From NCBI GenBank assembly GCA_016926315.1, contig JAFGOU010000108.1, positions 1 through 8,958 of the forward strand: a DNA stretch of 8,958 nucleotides. The letters are read 5' to 3'. The DNA is from Chitinispirillaceae bacterium (GTDB lineage Bacteria; Fibrobacterota; Chitinivibrionia; Chitinivibrionales; Chitinispirillaceae). Below are positions 1 through 6,882 of the stretch, one piece after another. The stretch's first letter is position 1; each line of letters opens with the position of its first letter. The notes beneath the pieces were generated by a model. The model was not told where the DNA came from. It was given only the letters and a program-made list of their open reading frames with translations, and made no database searches. The position numbers and the translations under genes were made by a program.

Positions 1-1733
1 ACTCGACCGCGCTTGAAGGAATCGACCTCTACCCCGGCGGCTGGGATCCGCGTTATGGTGGCGCGCTCGGCGGCGTGGTGGAGATTACCGGACGCAAAGC
101 CAAAACCGACCGCTACCACGGCTATCTCGACGCGAATCTGCTCGACGCCTCCTTCCTGGTTGAGGGACCGATCACCGACCGTATCTCCTTTATCCTGGCC
201 GGACGCCGCAGTTATATGGCCGATGTCCTGGGTTTTACCCTCGACGTTCTCGGCCTCTCACTCCCCTTCACCGTGGTGCCGTATTATTGGGATTATTTAG
301 CGCGTACCGACATTGCGATCTCCAAAAACCAGCAGCTGTATTTCACCTTTTTCGGTTCCAGAGACGCAATGGACCTGGTGGCAAGCGAGGTCAGGGGCGG
401 CACTGCAGAGATCGACGCCGAGACCGGCCGCGCTACGTTCGACCAGTTTTTCCACCTGGGTATTCTTGGGTGGGACTGGGAGATCACCCCGAAGATCAAG
501 AATGAGCTGCGGTTCTCGACCGATTACGAAAAGGCCGGGGTTTCGATTTTCGGACAGGTCAACATCAAGGCCAAAGGGTGGGAGTATTATCTGCGTGACC
601 AGATGACTCTGAAACAGAGCGACGCCATTACCTGGCGACTCGGACTCGACGCCGACATCTACCCTTACGCTTACCGGCTGGTCTTTCCCGACGCCTCACT
701 GGAGATTGTCCGCGATACCGGCAACATCGTTTTCGGCCCGATCGGCGCCTATGCCTCGCTCGAGTGGAAACCGATCGACCGTCTGTCGCTCACTCCCGGT
801 GTGCGGTATGACTACTACCCCGAGCTGATTCATGACGGCGGCATCGTTCCCGAGTTCTGGAACTACCGGTCGTTTGAAAACAACCGCGGGATCTCCGGCG
901 AACCGTCGGCACGGCTTACCGCGCGCTTTACCCACCTGCCTGGCCGGGTCATCAAGGCATCGCTCGGTACCTATAACCAGACCCCCCAGCCTATCGGCCA
1001 GGCGATCGACAAACAGTGGGGCGAGCCGTCGCTGCCCGCAGAGAAGGGCTCTCAGTATGTCGCCGGATACGAGTGGCGGATTAACGACCTCATTAACGCC
1101 GATCTCCAGATCTATTACAACCGGCAGTGGGACAACACCCGGTCGGCCGGCGAAAAGGAGATCGCCCAGGGAAATCCGCAGAAATTCTACAGCGACGGCA
1201 AGGCGCGGATGCGGGGCATGGAAATTCTTGTAAAGCACGAGCAGAGCAAGCGCTTTTTCGGATGGGTCTCCTATTCGCTTTCGCGCAGCGAACGGTGGGA
1301 CAACCAGCTCGGAAAATGGGACCTCTTTTCCAGCGACCAGACCCACTACCTGCAGCTCATCGGCAATTACAAGATCACGCCGTCGCAGGACATCGGCACC
1401 CGGCTGCGGTTCGTGAGCGGCGATCCCACCACGCCGATACTCGGGGTCGATTATTTCGACGCCACGGGAGGCTATTACGTGCCGAAAGTCGGGGCGCGCA
1501 ATTCCGACCGCATGGCGCCCTATATCGGCTGGGACGTGCGCTGGGAGAAGAAGTTTACCTACGACAAATGGTTCTGGTCGCTCTATATCGACGTGACCCA
1601 TGTCGAGAACCTGTTCAACTATGGGTACCGGAGTCCTGAATTTTCAGGGTACCAGTGGAATTACGACTATTCTGAAAAGGTGATTTTTGCCGACATCACC
1701 CGGCCCGCGCTGGGCCTCAAGGTTGAATTCTGA
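1..1733 (+). CDS. TonB-dependent outer-membrane receptor, 3' part (5' end outside window)
   Basis: The reading frame (first full codon at base 3) is open from the window edge to the TGA at 1731-1733, so the N-terminus is missing. The first visible residues, with IDLYPGGWDPRYGGALGGVV, match the end of a TonB plug domain (glycine-rich YGGALGGV stretch). About 550 residues of beta-barrel follow: alternating aromatic and polar strands, a GMEILVKHE strand, a GWVSYSLSRSER strand, an SSDQTHYLQLIGNY strand and a VSGDPTTP segment, all usual late in such barrels. The protein ends in ...LGLKVEF, and the terminal Phe fits an outer-membrane assembly signal. Receptors of this family import a ligand across the outer membrane using TonB/ExbBD energy. 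The ligand cannot be read from the sequence. The signal peptide, TonB box and most of the plug lie upstream of the window. A lipoprotein gene follows after 16 bp, probably in the same operon. Confidence 0.93.
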   Translation, partial: STALEGIDLYPGGWDPRYGGALGGVVEITGRKAKTDRYHGYLDANLLDASFLVEGPITDRISFILAGRRSYMADVLGFTLDVLGLSLPFTVVPYYWDYLARTDIAISKNQQLYFTFFGSRDAMDLVASEVRGGTAEIDAETGRATFDQFFHLGILGWDWEITPKIKNELRFSTDYEKAGVSIFGQVNIKAKGWEYYLRDQMTLKQSDAITWRLGLDADIYPYAYRLVFPDASLEIVRDTGNIVFGPIGAYASLEWKPIDRLSLTPGVRYDYYPELIHDGGIVPEFWNYRSFENNRGISGEPSARLTARFTHLPGRVIKASLGTYNQTPQPIGQAIDKQWGEPSLPAEKGSQYVAGYEWRINDLINADLQIYYNRQWDNTRSAGEKEIAQGNPQKFYSDGKARMRGMEILVKHEQSKRFFGWVSYSLSRSERWDNQLGKWDLFSSDQTHYLQLIGNYKITPSQDIGTRLRFVSGDPTTPILGVDYFDATGGYYVPKVGARNSDRMAPYIGWDVRWEKKFTYDKWFWSLYIDVTHVENLFNYGYRSPEFSGYQWNYDYSEKVIFADITRPALGLKVEF

Positions 1734-1749
1734 TGCGAAAGGCTGTACC

Positions 1750-3102
1750 ATGAATCGTTCATTATTTACTCTGGCAGCGACGCTCCTTGTCGTCGGCTTT
1801 GTTGCTCACTGCACCCAGTTCCCGACCCGGTACGAGCGTATCGAGCCCGACGCGCTCCGCTCCATCGGCTTTACCTATGAGCCGTATGCCGAAGCCGCGC
1901 CCGGCGACACGTTGACCGTACGCGCCTATTTCGGCGGGGAAAAGGTGGTCTCGGTGGAGTGGACCTGGTCGACCGACCACGTGATCGATGGATACGGTAC
2001 CGATACCGTGCTCAATATCACCGCGCTCCCGGTCATCGGCGGAGCCTCGCGGCTGCCCGATTCCGCGGAAGTCTCGTTCGTCATCCCTGATTCGGTATTT
2101 TTTACCACACGGGGGCTCTCCCCCAGGGTATACGGCGCCGCGCGCGCGGCACTGCCGCCGGGCATGGCGTCGATGCCGCAGCAGGAACATGCCGCGTTTC
2201 TCGCGGACCTCATGGCCGTGGACCCGTCGAATCCCGCGGCGTTTGTCCCCTTTATCGACCGATGGGGCGCAGCGATGGGGGTCTCCACCCTCGACGACCA
2301 GGCCCTTGCTACCATACTATCAATCGGCGGTACCCTGTTGCGTGCGTTCAGCGCTCCGGCCGTGCTCTATGCCACCGTCACTTCTGAAACGGGAAAAACG
2401 CTGAAGATCAAAGGTGACTTTTTTATCCGCTACAACCGGAAACTCGTCGGCACGCCGTTTTCCGGCCTTCTCCCGGTCAACCGCAATCCGGCGATACGCT
2501 GGATCGGCGTTTATTCCGTGAAGGGCAAGGGACTTGTTACGTTCAATCCGGCCGACCCGGCCAATGCAGATAAGTTTACGCTGACCTACCTGTATAACGA
2601 GCTGTTTCCCGACAGCGTCCGTGACACGATCGACATCGACACCGGGCACTCCTACTTTTTCGCGGCAGACAGCGGCAACATCTCCTATACACTCCCTGCC
2701 GGGACCAGGGTGGTCGCATCGCTGTCCGGTAGTGACACCACCTGGCGCATTCTCGATGCCGACAGTGTCATCGCCGACACCTCGATAGACACCTACATCG
2801 TCCCCGTCTCGCCCGACAGCATGGTAGTCGAATCTGAAACCTGGAGGTACGACTGGCAGTACCAGAACCTGGACCTTGATTCGGTCACCAAACCGCTCGA
2901 TTCTCTCTTCATGCTTGCCGGCAGGGGGGGGACGTGGATCGTGGGCGCGCTGCCGTCACTCGATCCGACCATGACCCACGCGCGTATCTGGGTCACGGTG
3001 CGCGACTTCTTCATCGACTTCAACCGGCCGACCGGGATCACGATCAGGACCTGCGATGTACACTTCCGATATTCCGACGCCTATCGCACGCGGAGACGTT
3101 AG
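1750..3102 (+). CDS. predicted lipoprotein of unknown function, downstream of TonB receptor
   Basis: The 450-residue product starts with a short basic-hydrophobic signal (MNRSLFTLAATLLVVGF) ending in VAHC, so Cys21 is the likely lipidation site. His just before the Cys is unusual for a lipobox, so lipidation is likely but not certain. An in-frame start upstream at 1687 would lie inside the receptor gene. ATG 1750 is preferred because it gives the signal peptide and has AAAGG at 1738-1742, 7 nt upstream. The mature part is rich in beta-forming segments and Asp/Thr/Ser, with a possible Ig-like fold near residues 45-90 (GDTLTVRAYFGG followed by VEWTWS). I recognise no catalytic motif or named family. 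The tail is basic (YRTRRR). Its position directly after the receptor suggests a surface or periplasmic partner of the barrel, but it does not look like SusD. Function unknown. Confidence 0.85.
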   Translation: MNRSLFTLAATLLVVGFVAHCTQFPTRYERIEPDALRSIGFTYEPYAEAAPGDTLTVRAYFGGEKVVSVEWTWSTDHVIDGYGTDTVLNITALPVIGGASRLPDSAEVSFVIPDSVFFTTRGLSPRVYGAARAALPPGMASMPQQEHAAFLADLMAVDPSNPAAFVPFIDRWGAAMGVSTLDDQALATILSIGGTLLRAFSAPAVLYATVTSETGKTLKIKGDFFIRYNRKLVGTPFSGLLPVNRNPAIRWIGVYSVKGKGLVTFNPADPANADKFTLTYLYNELFPDSVRDTIDIDTGHSYFFAADSGNISYTLPAGTRVVASLSGSDTTWRILDADSVIADTSIDTYIVPVSPDSMVVESETWRYDWQYQNLDLDSVTKPLDSLFMLAGRGGTWIVGALPSLDPTMTHARIWVTVRDFFIDFNRPTGITIRTCDVHFRYSDAYRTRRR

Positions 3103-3129
3103 AGTCCCTGACGTACAGTACAGGATCCT

Positions 3130-3154
3130 ATAAAGAGGCGGACGCCTCATTTAT
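3130..3154. terminator. bidirectional hairpin between convergent operons
   Basis: GAGGCG (3135-3140) and CGCCTC (3143-3148) form a perfect inverted repeat. ATAAA on the left can pair with TTTAT on the right if one A (3149) is bulged. The hairpin lies between the stop of the lipoprotein gene (3102) and the 3' end of the leftward beta-helix gene, and it includes that gene's TGA (3147-3149 on the complement). The short A/T flanks give only a weak U tract on either strand, so it may be an inefficient terminator or an mRNA 3'-end stabiliser serving both operons. Confidence 0.55.
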
Positions 3155-4241
3155 CCCGCACAAAAAAGTCCGGTCCGCCGTAGATCCCGATATCGTTTCT
3201 TGACCCGTCCACGTCCTTGAATGCGTTCCCCGGGTGGCCGTTGTTGATGCAGGGCGAGTAGCGGGAAAGGAAATACCGTGGCCGCTGTTTAGTGCGGTAG
3301 CGGGCGAAGCTCGAGTCCCGGGGACGTTTCTGAACGAGCCTGGCAAGCCGTTTGTTTTTCACCTTTGAGCTGTCGGTCGGGACCTGCAGGTCCCGGCTGA
3401 AAGCGACCGAATCGGACGCGCTTCCGAAAAATACCGGGTCGCCGACCCTATTCCAGGCGATATCCGTCGAATCCTTTGTCCGCGTGATACGGGCGGGCCG
3501 TCCGAGGCGCGGATCACAGTCCAGAAAATCGCCGTCGCGGTTGCCGGACACGCAGTTGTACTCGAACCGCACCGGAGATACGCCATCGCACCAGACGCCG
3601 TTGTTGCGGTTTTTCATGATGATCGAATTGGCGATGTGCGGCGCGGCCTGCTGCACCCTGATACCCGCCGTAAAGTTGTTTGCGATCATGCAGTTGTAAA
3701 CCAGAGCGGCGCCGTTCTTCAGGCAGTTGACACCGATATTATTGTGCTCAAGTATCGAATTCCGGATAAGCGGATCGCACGCGCTTACGGTAACGGCGTA
3801 ATACGCGCCGGTAATGTCGGTAAAGGCGATTTCGCTGAACTTGCCGTTGACCTTGTTGAAAATAATGCCGTACCAGCCGAGCCGGTTTTCACCCGTACTG
3901 GCCGGGGCAAAGACAATGCGGCGGTTTCTTTTACCGACGCAGGAAAGCGTGCCTTCGACCCTGATTGAAATGCTGCCGGAATCAAGCGCGTCGAACTGAG
4001 CCATCGTATCCGGGACAGGCCGCGGCTGCGAGTCAATAATGACTTTGACGCCGGGATCGATCGTAAGGTGGGCAAAACGCGGTATCAGGATATCGGCTTC
4101 GACCATGTAAGGGCTGCCGGGCAGGTCCCAGCGGTTTTCACCGTTCAGCACCCCGCCCACTTTCGTTTCAGCCGCGACCGGGTGGAAATGCACCATGAGC
4201 ATGAGTGCGGAAAGCAGGATGGTCCGGGCGTTCGTTTTCAT
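3147..4241 (-). CDS. exported right-handed parallel beta-helix protein (larger paralogue)
   Basis: The 364-residue product has a signal peptide (about residues 1-24, cleavage after PVAA). An N-terminal cap follows (ILIPRFAHLTIDPGVKVIID, residues 51-70), then an edge strand (IRVEGTLSCVGKRNRRIVF). Residues 120-240 form parallel beta-helix coils with recurrent short strands and Asn-rich turns (RNSILEHNNIGVNC, IANNFTAGIRV, IMKNRNNGVWCDG). The C-terminal motif SPCINNG...DVDGSRNDIGIYGG (residues 329-356) is common at the end of such repeat proteins. Between the last coil and this cap is a charged insert (about 245-323), very basic at 293-323. No polysaccharide-lyase catalytic residues are recognisable. 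Start choice: Met 4241 gives the signal peptide and overlaps the upstream regulator's stop codon as ATGA. No good Shine-Dalgarno is present, so translation is probably coupled to the regulator. Function unknown; adhesion, scaffold or glycan binding are possible. Confidence 0.85.
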   Translation of the reverse strand: MKTNARTILLSALMLMVHFHPVAAETKVGGVLNGENRWDLPGSPYMVEADILIPRFAHLTIDPGVKVIIDSQPRPVPDTMAQFDALDSGSISIRVEGTLSCVGKRNRRIVFAPASTGENRLGWYGIIFNKVNGKFSEIAFTDITGAYYAVTVSACDPLIRNSILEHNNIGVNCLKNGAALVYNCMIANNFTAGIRVQQAAPHIANSIIMKNRNNGVWCDGVSPVRFEYNCVSGNRDGDFLDCDPRLGRPARITRTKDSTDIAWNRVGDPVFFGSASDSVAFSRDLQVPTDSSKVKNKRLARLVQKRPRDSSFARYRTKQRPRYFLSRYSPCINNGHPGNAFKDVDGSRNDIGIYGGPDFFVRDK

Positions 4242-5188
4242 AATACAAGCATCATTTCGTTGAAGGTGCAGTACAGGTACCATTGCCGCATGACGGGGGC
4301 ATTGATCGCCACCGTCGCTGCGGAAAGCGAACCCGGCTTTTCTGTTTCGGCCTCGGCATTCTCATCCTTTTTCAGCGTGACGAGCCCGTTCTGTTCCATG
4401 AAGGCGATACTATCGCTGCCGGCGGTATGGAGGTCAAGTTCACGGACAAGGTCGTGGAGTTCATTCCCCGGAATCTGCACCTGTGCGGCCCCTGACGCGG
4501 AAATGCATTCCGGATACGCTTCGGCCATGGCGCACACCAGCGTCTGCGTTTCGCGCGAAGGTTGCTGCGTCCGGTCATAGGATTTTTGAACGAACAACCG
4601 GAGGAAATCGCAGTAATCGGAGAACCGCTTCCTGTCGGCAAGAACGATCTTGTCCCCGGCGCATTCGACAAATCCATGGTTGACAAGGAAATCACCGATA
4701 CGGGCCACGTTCTGTTCCGAGGCGCCAAGAAGCCTGACCATGGCGCGTTTCGTCTGCGCAAAGCCGAGTGATTCCCCCTGACGCGCAAACAGGTAGTAGA
4801 GCGCCAGCAGTATGTTGACGCCGTGACGTCCGCCGCCCATGCTCTGGAGCAACCGGTTGGCGTTCCGGATTTTCTGACAGGTCATTTTAATGACGGTAAG
4901 GAACCAGGACGGCACGCCCCTGATCCGGTCGAGAAACGCGTCGGCGTCGACGATAGCCACGGAACAATCATCAAGCGCCTTTGCCGAAGCGCTCCGCGGG
5001 CGGCCGTCGATGAGCGCCATCTCACCGAGCACCGCGCCTTTGCCGAGCACCGAGAGTTCGACTTCACGGCCGTTCTGGGTCCGGTACACCCGCACGTTGC
5101 CGCTCTGGATGATATACAACTCCCGGGAACGGTCATTCTCGTGAAACAAATGGGTGCCTTGCTTAAAAACTTTGGTCCGGGGATTCAT
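4238..5188 (-). CDS. Crp/Fnr-family transcriptional regulator with extra C-terminal domain
   Basis: The 316-residue product starts with a cyclic-nucleotide-binding-type beta-barrel (about residues 6-90). Its phosphate-binding-cassette-like segment is GEMALIDGRPRSASAKA (55-71), with Glu56 and Arg65-Ser66 at positions that contact cAMP in E. coli CRP. A long C-helix (95-117) follows, then a winged helix-turn-helix (124-185) with recognition-helix region LLGASEQNVARIGDFLVNHG. Ordinary family members end near residue 200-230. This one continues about 110 residues, including a segment (about 216-275) that looks like a second winged helix. No Fnr-type cysteine cluster is present. The ligand is not certain, because the CRP Thr127-Ser128 pair is not obvious. 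Met 5188 is chosen because the domain begins there. The frame runs further upstream to 5344, but that part has no family resemblance. It shares a spacer with a divergent operon and is coupled to the downstream beta-helix gene, so it may control both. Confidence 0.9.
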   Translation of the reverse strand: MNPRTKVFKQGTHLFHENDRSRELYIIQSGNVRVYRTQNGREVELSVLGKGAVLGEMALIDGRPRSASAKALDDCSVAIVDADAFLDRIRGVPSWFLTVIKMTCQKIRNANRLLQSMGGGRHGVNILLALYYLFARQGESLGFAQTKRAMVRLLGASEQNVARIGDFLVNHGFVECAGDKIVLADRKRFSDYCDFLRLFVQKSYDRTQQPSRETQTLVCAMAEAYPECISASGAAQVQIPGNELHDLVRELDLHTAGSDSIAFMEQNGLVTLKKDENAEAETEKPGSLSAATVAINAPVMRQWYLYCTFNEMMLVL

Positions 5189-5245
5189 AGTGTCCAGTGC
5201 ATAATTTATTATTAGGGTCTGGGTGAAGAAACTATGTGCATCTTG

Positions 5246-5268
5246 CGTATCCGGCCTTGCCGGGTACG
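5246..5268. promoter_or_regulatory. 23-bp palindrome, candidate operator
   Basis: CGTATCCGGC and GCCGGGTACG form 10-bp arms around a CTT centre, with one mismatch (GATACG against GTACG on comparing arms). It lies close to the midpoint of the divergent spacer. Its size is similar to the roughly 22-bp dyad sites bound by Crp/Fnr dimers, and a Crp/Fnr-type gene starts 58 bp away. A related half-site, CCGATACG, occurs at 5322-5329. It does not match the E. coli CRP or FNR consensus. No T tract follows, so a terminator is unlikely. Binding by the neighbouring regulator is inferred. Confidence 0.45.
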
Positions 5269-5342
5269 GGCGGCCGCGACGTTGACGTCCGAAACGCTGA
5301 TATGCCCGCCTCTCAATTGTACCGATACGACGGACGCTATGC

Positions 5343-5347
5343 AAGGA
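5343..5347 (+). promoter_or_regulatory. ribosome-binding site that favours a TTG start
   Basis: AAGGA lies 7 nt before TTG 5355 and 13 nt before ATG 5361. The spacing favours the TTG as start, adding only two residues (MT) before the ATG-initiated signal peptide. Confidence 0.5.
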
Positions 5348-5354
5348 TAAACCA

Positions 5355-6158
5355 TTGACGATGAAGCAGCTGCCGGTTGTCGTGATTGCCCTCTGCTGTC
5401 TGGCCGCCTCCTGTTACCGGAGCGAACGGGTGACCCTGGCCATTGATTTTTCCCAGGCGCACACCTGGCGCTACCTGTTCGGCGTGGACATAAGCGGAAG
5501 CACGCGCTCCGGCAAATCATCGCGGACATTTTCCTCAAGCCTGCGGACCTATCTCGCGGGCGAACAAGCACCGCATGATAAGCATGCGGTACGGTTCAAG
5601 ACCGCTCAGGCCATGATACAAAGCGACTTTTTAGACGATCCTGAGCGGAGACATCTCGAGCGGCAGTGTGAAAACGTTGTTCTTTTCTTTTCGCCGCGGG
5701 AGGGGGCCATGTTCGCAATCGACACGGCGCTTCCTCCGCTGTTCACCTTCGGCGGGTGGGACCTTTTCCGCAGTTTTTCCCGCGTTATTCCGGTGTTGCC
5801 GGAATCGCCGGTCACCGTCGGTTCCAGTTGGGAACGGGAACGAACGGTGCCCATTGAAACCAGCGCCGGGAATGCTCTGGGAAACCTCTATCAATCGTTT
5901 ATCCTCGATAGCGTCTATATGCGCGATTCCTCCCGATGCGCCGCGATAAGCTGGCAGTTCACCTATCGCATTCAGCCCGACAGCAGCGGCATACTCGATT
6001 CCCTTCCATTGCGGGGATCGGGTAACGGCACTGCCACGGTCGACCTGTCGCACAAACGACTGGTTACCGCGCATGCGTTTTTCAGCGTGCCGGAAAAATC
6101 CGGGCAAGGCGTCACCACGTCGTGGCAGGAGGCGGTACATGTTGAACTTATCAATTAA
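5355..6158 (+). CDS. predicted lipoprotein of unknown function, first gene of rightward operon
   Basis: The product has 267 residues from TTG 5355, or 265 from ATG 5361. The signal peptide MKQLPVVVIALCCLAASC ends in a good lipobox (LAAS before Cys20, TTG numbering), so it is probably a lipoprotein. The mature part begins VTLAIDFSQAHTWRYLF and is mostly predicted beta-strand. A central stretch, LPPLFTFGGWDLFRSFSRVIP, is followed by LPESPVTVGSSWERERTVPIET. A late GSGNGTATVDLSHKRLVTAHAFFSV segment ends in a hydrophobic strand. This layout (short leader strand, 'VGSSW' motif, then a G.G...VDL...L strand) recalls uncharacterised DUF6263-like lipoproteins, but I cannot confirm that family. No catalytic motif is visible. 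The gene's last 20 nt overlap the next gene, a beta-helix protein, whose ribosome-binding site lies inside this coding sequence. Coupled expression is therefore likely. Confidence 0.83.
   Translation: MTMKQLPVVVIALCCLAASCYRSERVTLAIDFSQAHTWRYLFGVDISGSTRSGKSSRTFSSSLRTYLAGEQAPHDKHAVRFKTAQAMIQSDFLDDPERRHLERQCENVVLFFSPREGAMFAIDTALPPLFTFGGWDLFRSFSRVIPVLPESPVTVGSSWERERTVPIETSAGNALGNLYQSFILDSVYMRDSSRCAAISWQFTYRIQPDSSGILDSLPLRGSGNGTATVDLSHKRLVTAHAFFSVPEKSGQGVTTSWQEAVHVELIN
6127..6132 (+). promoter_or_regulatory. strong ribosome-binding site inside the preceding gene
   Basis: AGGAGG lies 6 nt before ATG 6139. It fixes the start of the downstream beta-helix protein within the last codons of the lipoprotein gene, rather than at the in-frame ATG at 6073. 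Confidence 0.8.
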
Positions 6159-6882
6159 TCCCGCTGCCGTTTTCCGGCGGCACCTGCCCCTTCTGCTCCT
6201 TTCGCTTGCCGGGGTGATCAATGCTTCGGGACTCACGTTTAACGAGAAAAAACAGAGGTATGTGCTTGACTCCTCAATAATCGTGACCTACAGCGTCGTC
6301 ATACCTTCAGGAAAAACGCTCATCATCAAACCGGGCGTCACGGTACAGTTCGACGGCTACCGTTCCTTTGCGGTGCTGGGGCTCATTATCGCCGAGGGAA
6401 CGGCGGACAAACCGATCATCTTCACCGCCCTGGACCGCCCAAGGGGTTCCCGCGAACCGCCGCAATGGAAGGGATTCGAAATCATCGGCAGGAAGTCCTC
6501 TGCCCGGTTGAAACACTGCCGGTTTGAGGGTGCCTACAGAAATCTGGCGTGGGAATCGAGCCCGACCTTCGATTCGTGTGATTTTGCCGGCAACCACTAC
6601 GGTCTCTATTGCGCCGATAAAGCCGCACCTCATGTGAACAATTGCCGTTTCTTCCATAACTCTTACGGAATCGCGGTGGACCATGCTTTTCCCCTGCTTG
6701 TGGACAACATGGTAACCGACAACCGTATCGGGCTCTATCTGCAGTTCTGTTCGGAAGCTATTGCGAATAAGAATGTGATAATCAAGAATGAGACAAACAT
6801 CCGCTTAGAAAACGCCCTGGGGAAAAATCCCTCCTCATTCTCATTGCAGAAAATGTGGGATTTGATGCAGCAGTTATACTGA
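6139..6882 (+). CDS. exported right-handed parallel beta-helix protein (smaller paralogue)
   Basis: The 247-residue product has an N-terminal signal peptide (basic VFRRH, then hydrophobic LPLLLLSLAGVINA, cleavage near residue 30). The cap and first coils read VVIPSGKTLIIKPGVTVQFDG, then LGLIIAEGTADKPIIFTALD (about residues 53-99). This is the common 'L.I..G..V.F....L...GT...PI.FT' entry of right-handed beta-helix proteins. Coils continue to about residue 225 (RLKHCRFEGAYRNLAWE, FDSCDFAGNHYGLYCAD, VNNCRFFHNSYGIAVD, LVDNMVTDNRIGLYLQ), with roughly 22 residues per turn. The tail is probably a short helix (SLQKMWDLMQQLY). It shares cap and layout with the larger beta-helix protein encoded leftward but lacks the charged insert and the DVDGSRNDIGIYGG cap. 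No enzyme active site is seen. The start is fixed by AGGAGG and the 20-nt overlap with the upstream lipoprotein gene. Function unknown; it probably acts in the periplasm or at the surface with that lipoprotein. Confidence 0.85.
   Translation: MLNLSINPAAVFRRHLPLLLLSLAGVINASGLTFNEKKQRYVLDSSIIVTYSVVIPSGKTLIIKPGVTVQFDGYRSFAVLGLIIAEGTADKPIIFTALDRPRGSREPPQWKGFEIIGRKSSARLKHCRFEGAYRNLAWESSPTFDSCDFAGNHYGLYCADKAAPHVNNCRFFHNSYGIAVDHAFPLLVDNMVTDNRIGLYLQFCSEAIANKNVIIKNETNIRLENALGKNPSSFSLQKMWDLMQQLY

Larger units (their letters stand above)
5189..5354. promoter_or_regulatory. divergent intergenic control region
   Basis: This 166-bp spacer separates the leftward regulator gene from the rightward lipoprotein gene and must hold the promoters of both unless they are transcribed from elsewhere. 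The end nearest the regulator is AT-rich (around 5199-5215) and contains -10-like sequence for the leftward direction, but no good -35 at proper spacing. On the rightward side TTGACG (5282-5287) and TTGTAC (5317-5322) resemble -35 boxes without a convincing -10. I cannot assign either promoter firmly. A 23-bp inverted repeat is listed separately. Confidence 0.5.

Noticed and set aside
696..1601. Long minus-strand open frame (301 codons) opposite the receptor
   Set aside because: It mirrors the codon structure of the clear TonB receptor gene on the other strand. The translation has no signal, domain or ribosome-binding site.
5189..5344. Upstream extension of the regulator to 5344
   Set aside because: The added 52 residues have no resemblance to the family, are Arg-rich like non-coding GC-rich DNA, and would consume the whole divergent promoter region.
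6073..6138. Earlier start for the smaller beta-helix protein
   Set aside because: AGGAGG at 6127-6132 and the signal peptide both point to ATG 6139. The extra N-terminus is Arg-rich out-of-frame lipoprotein sequence.
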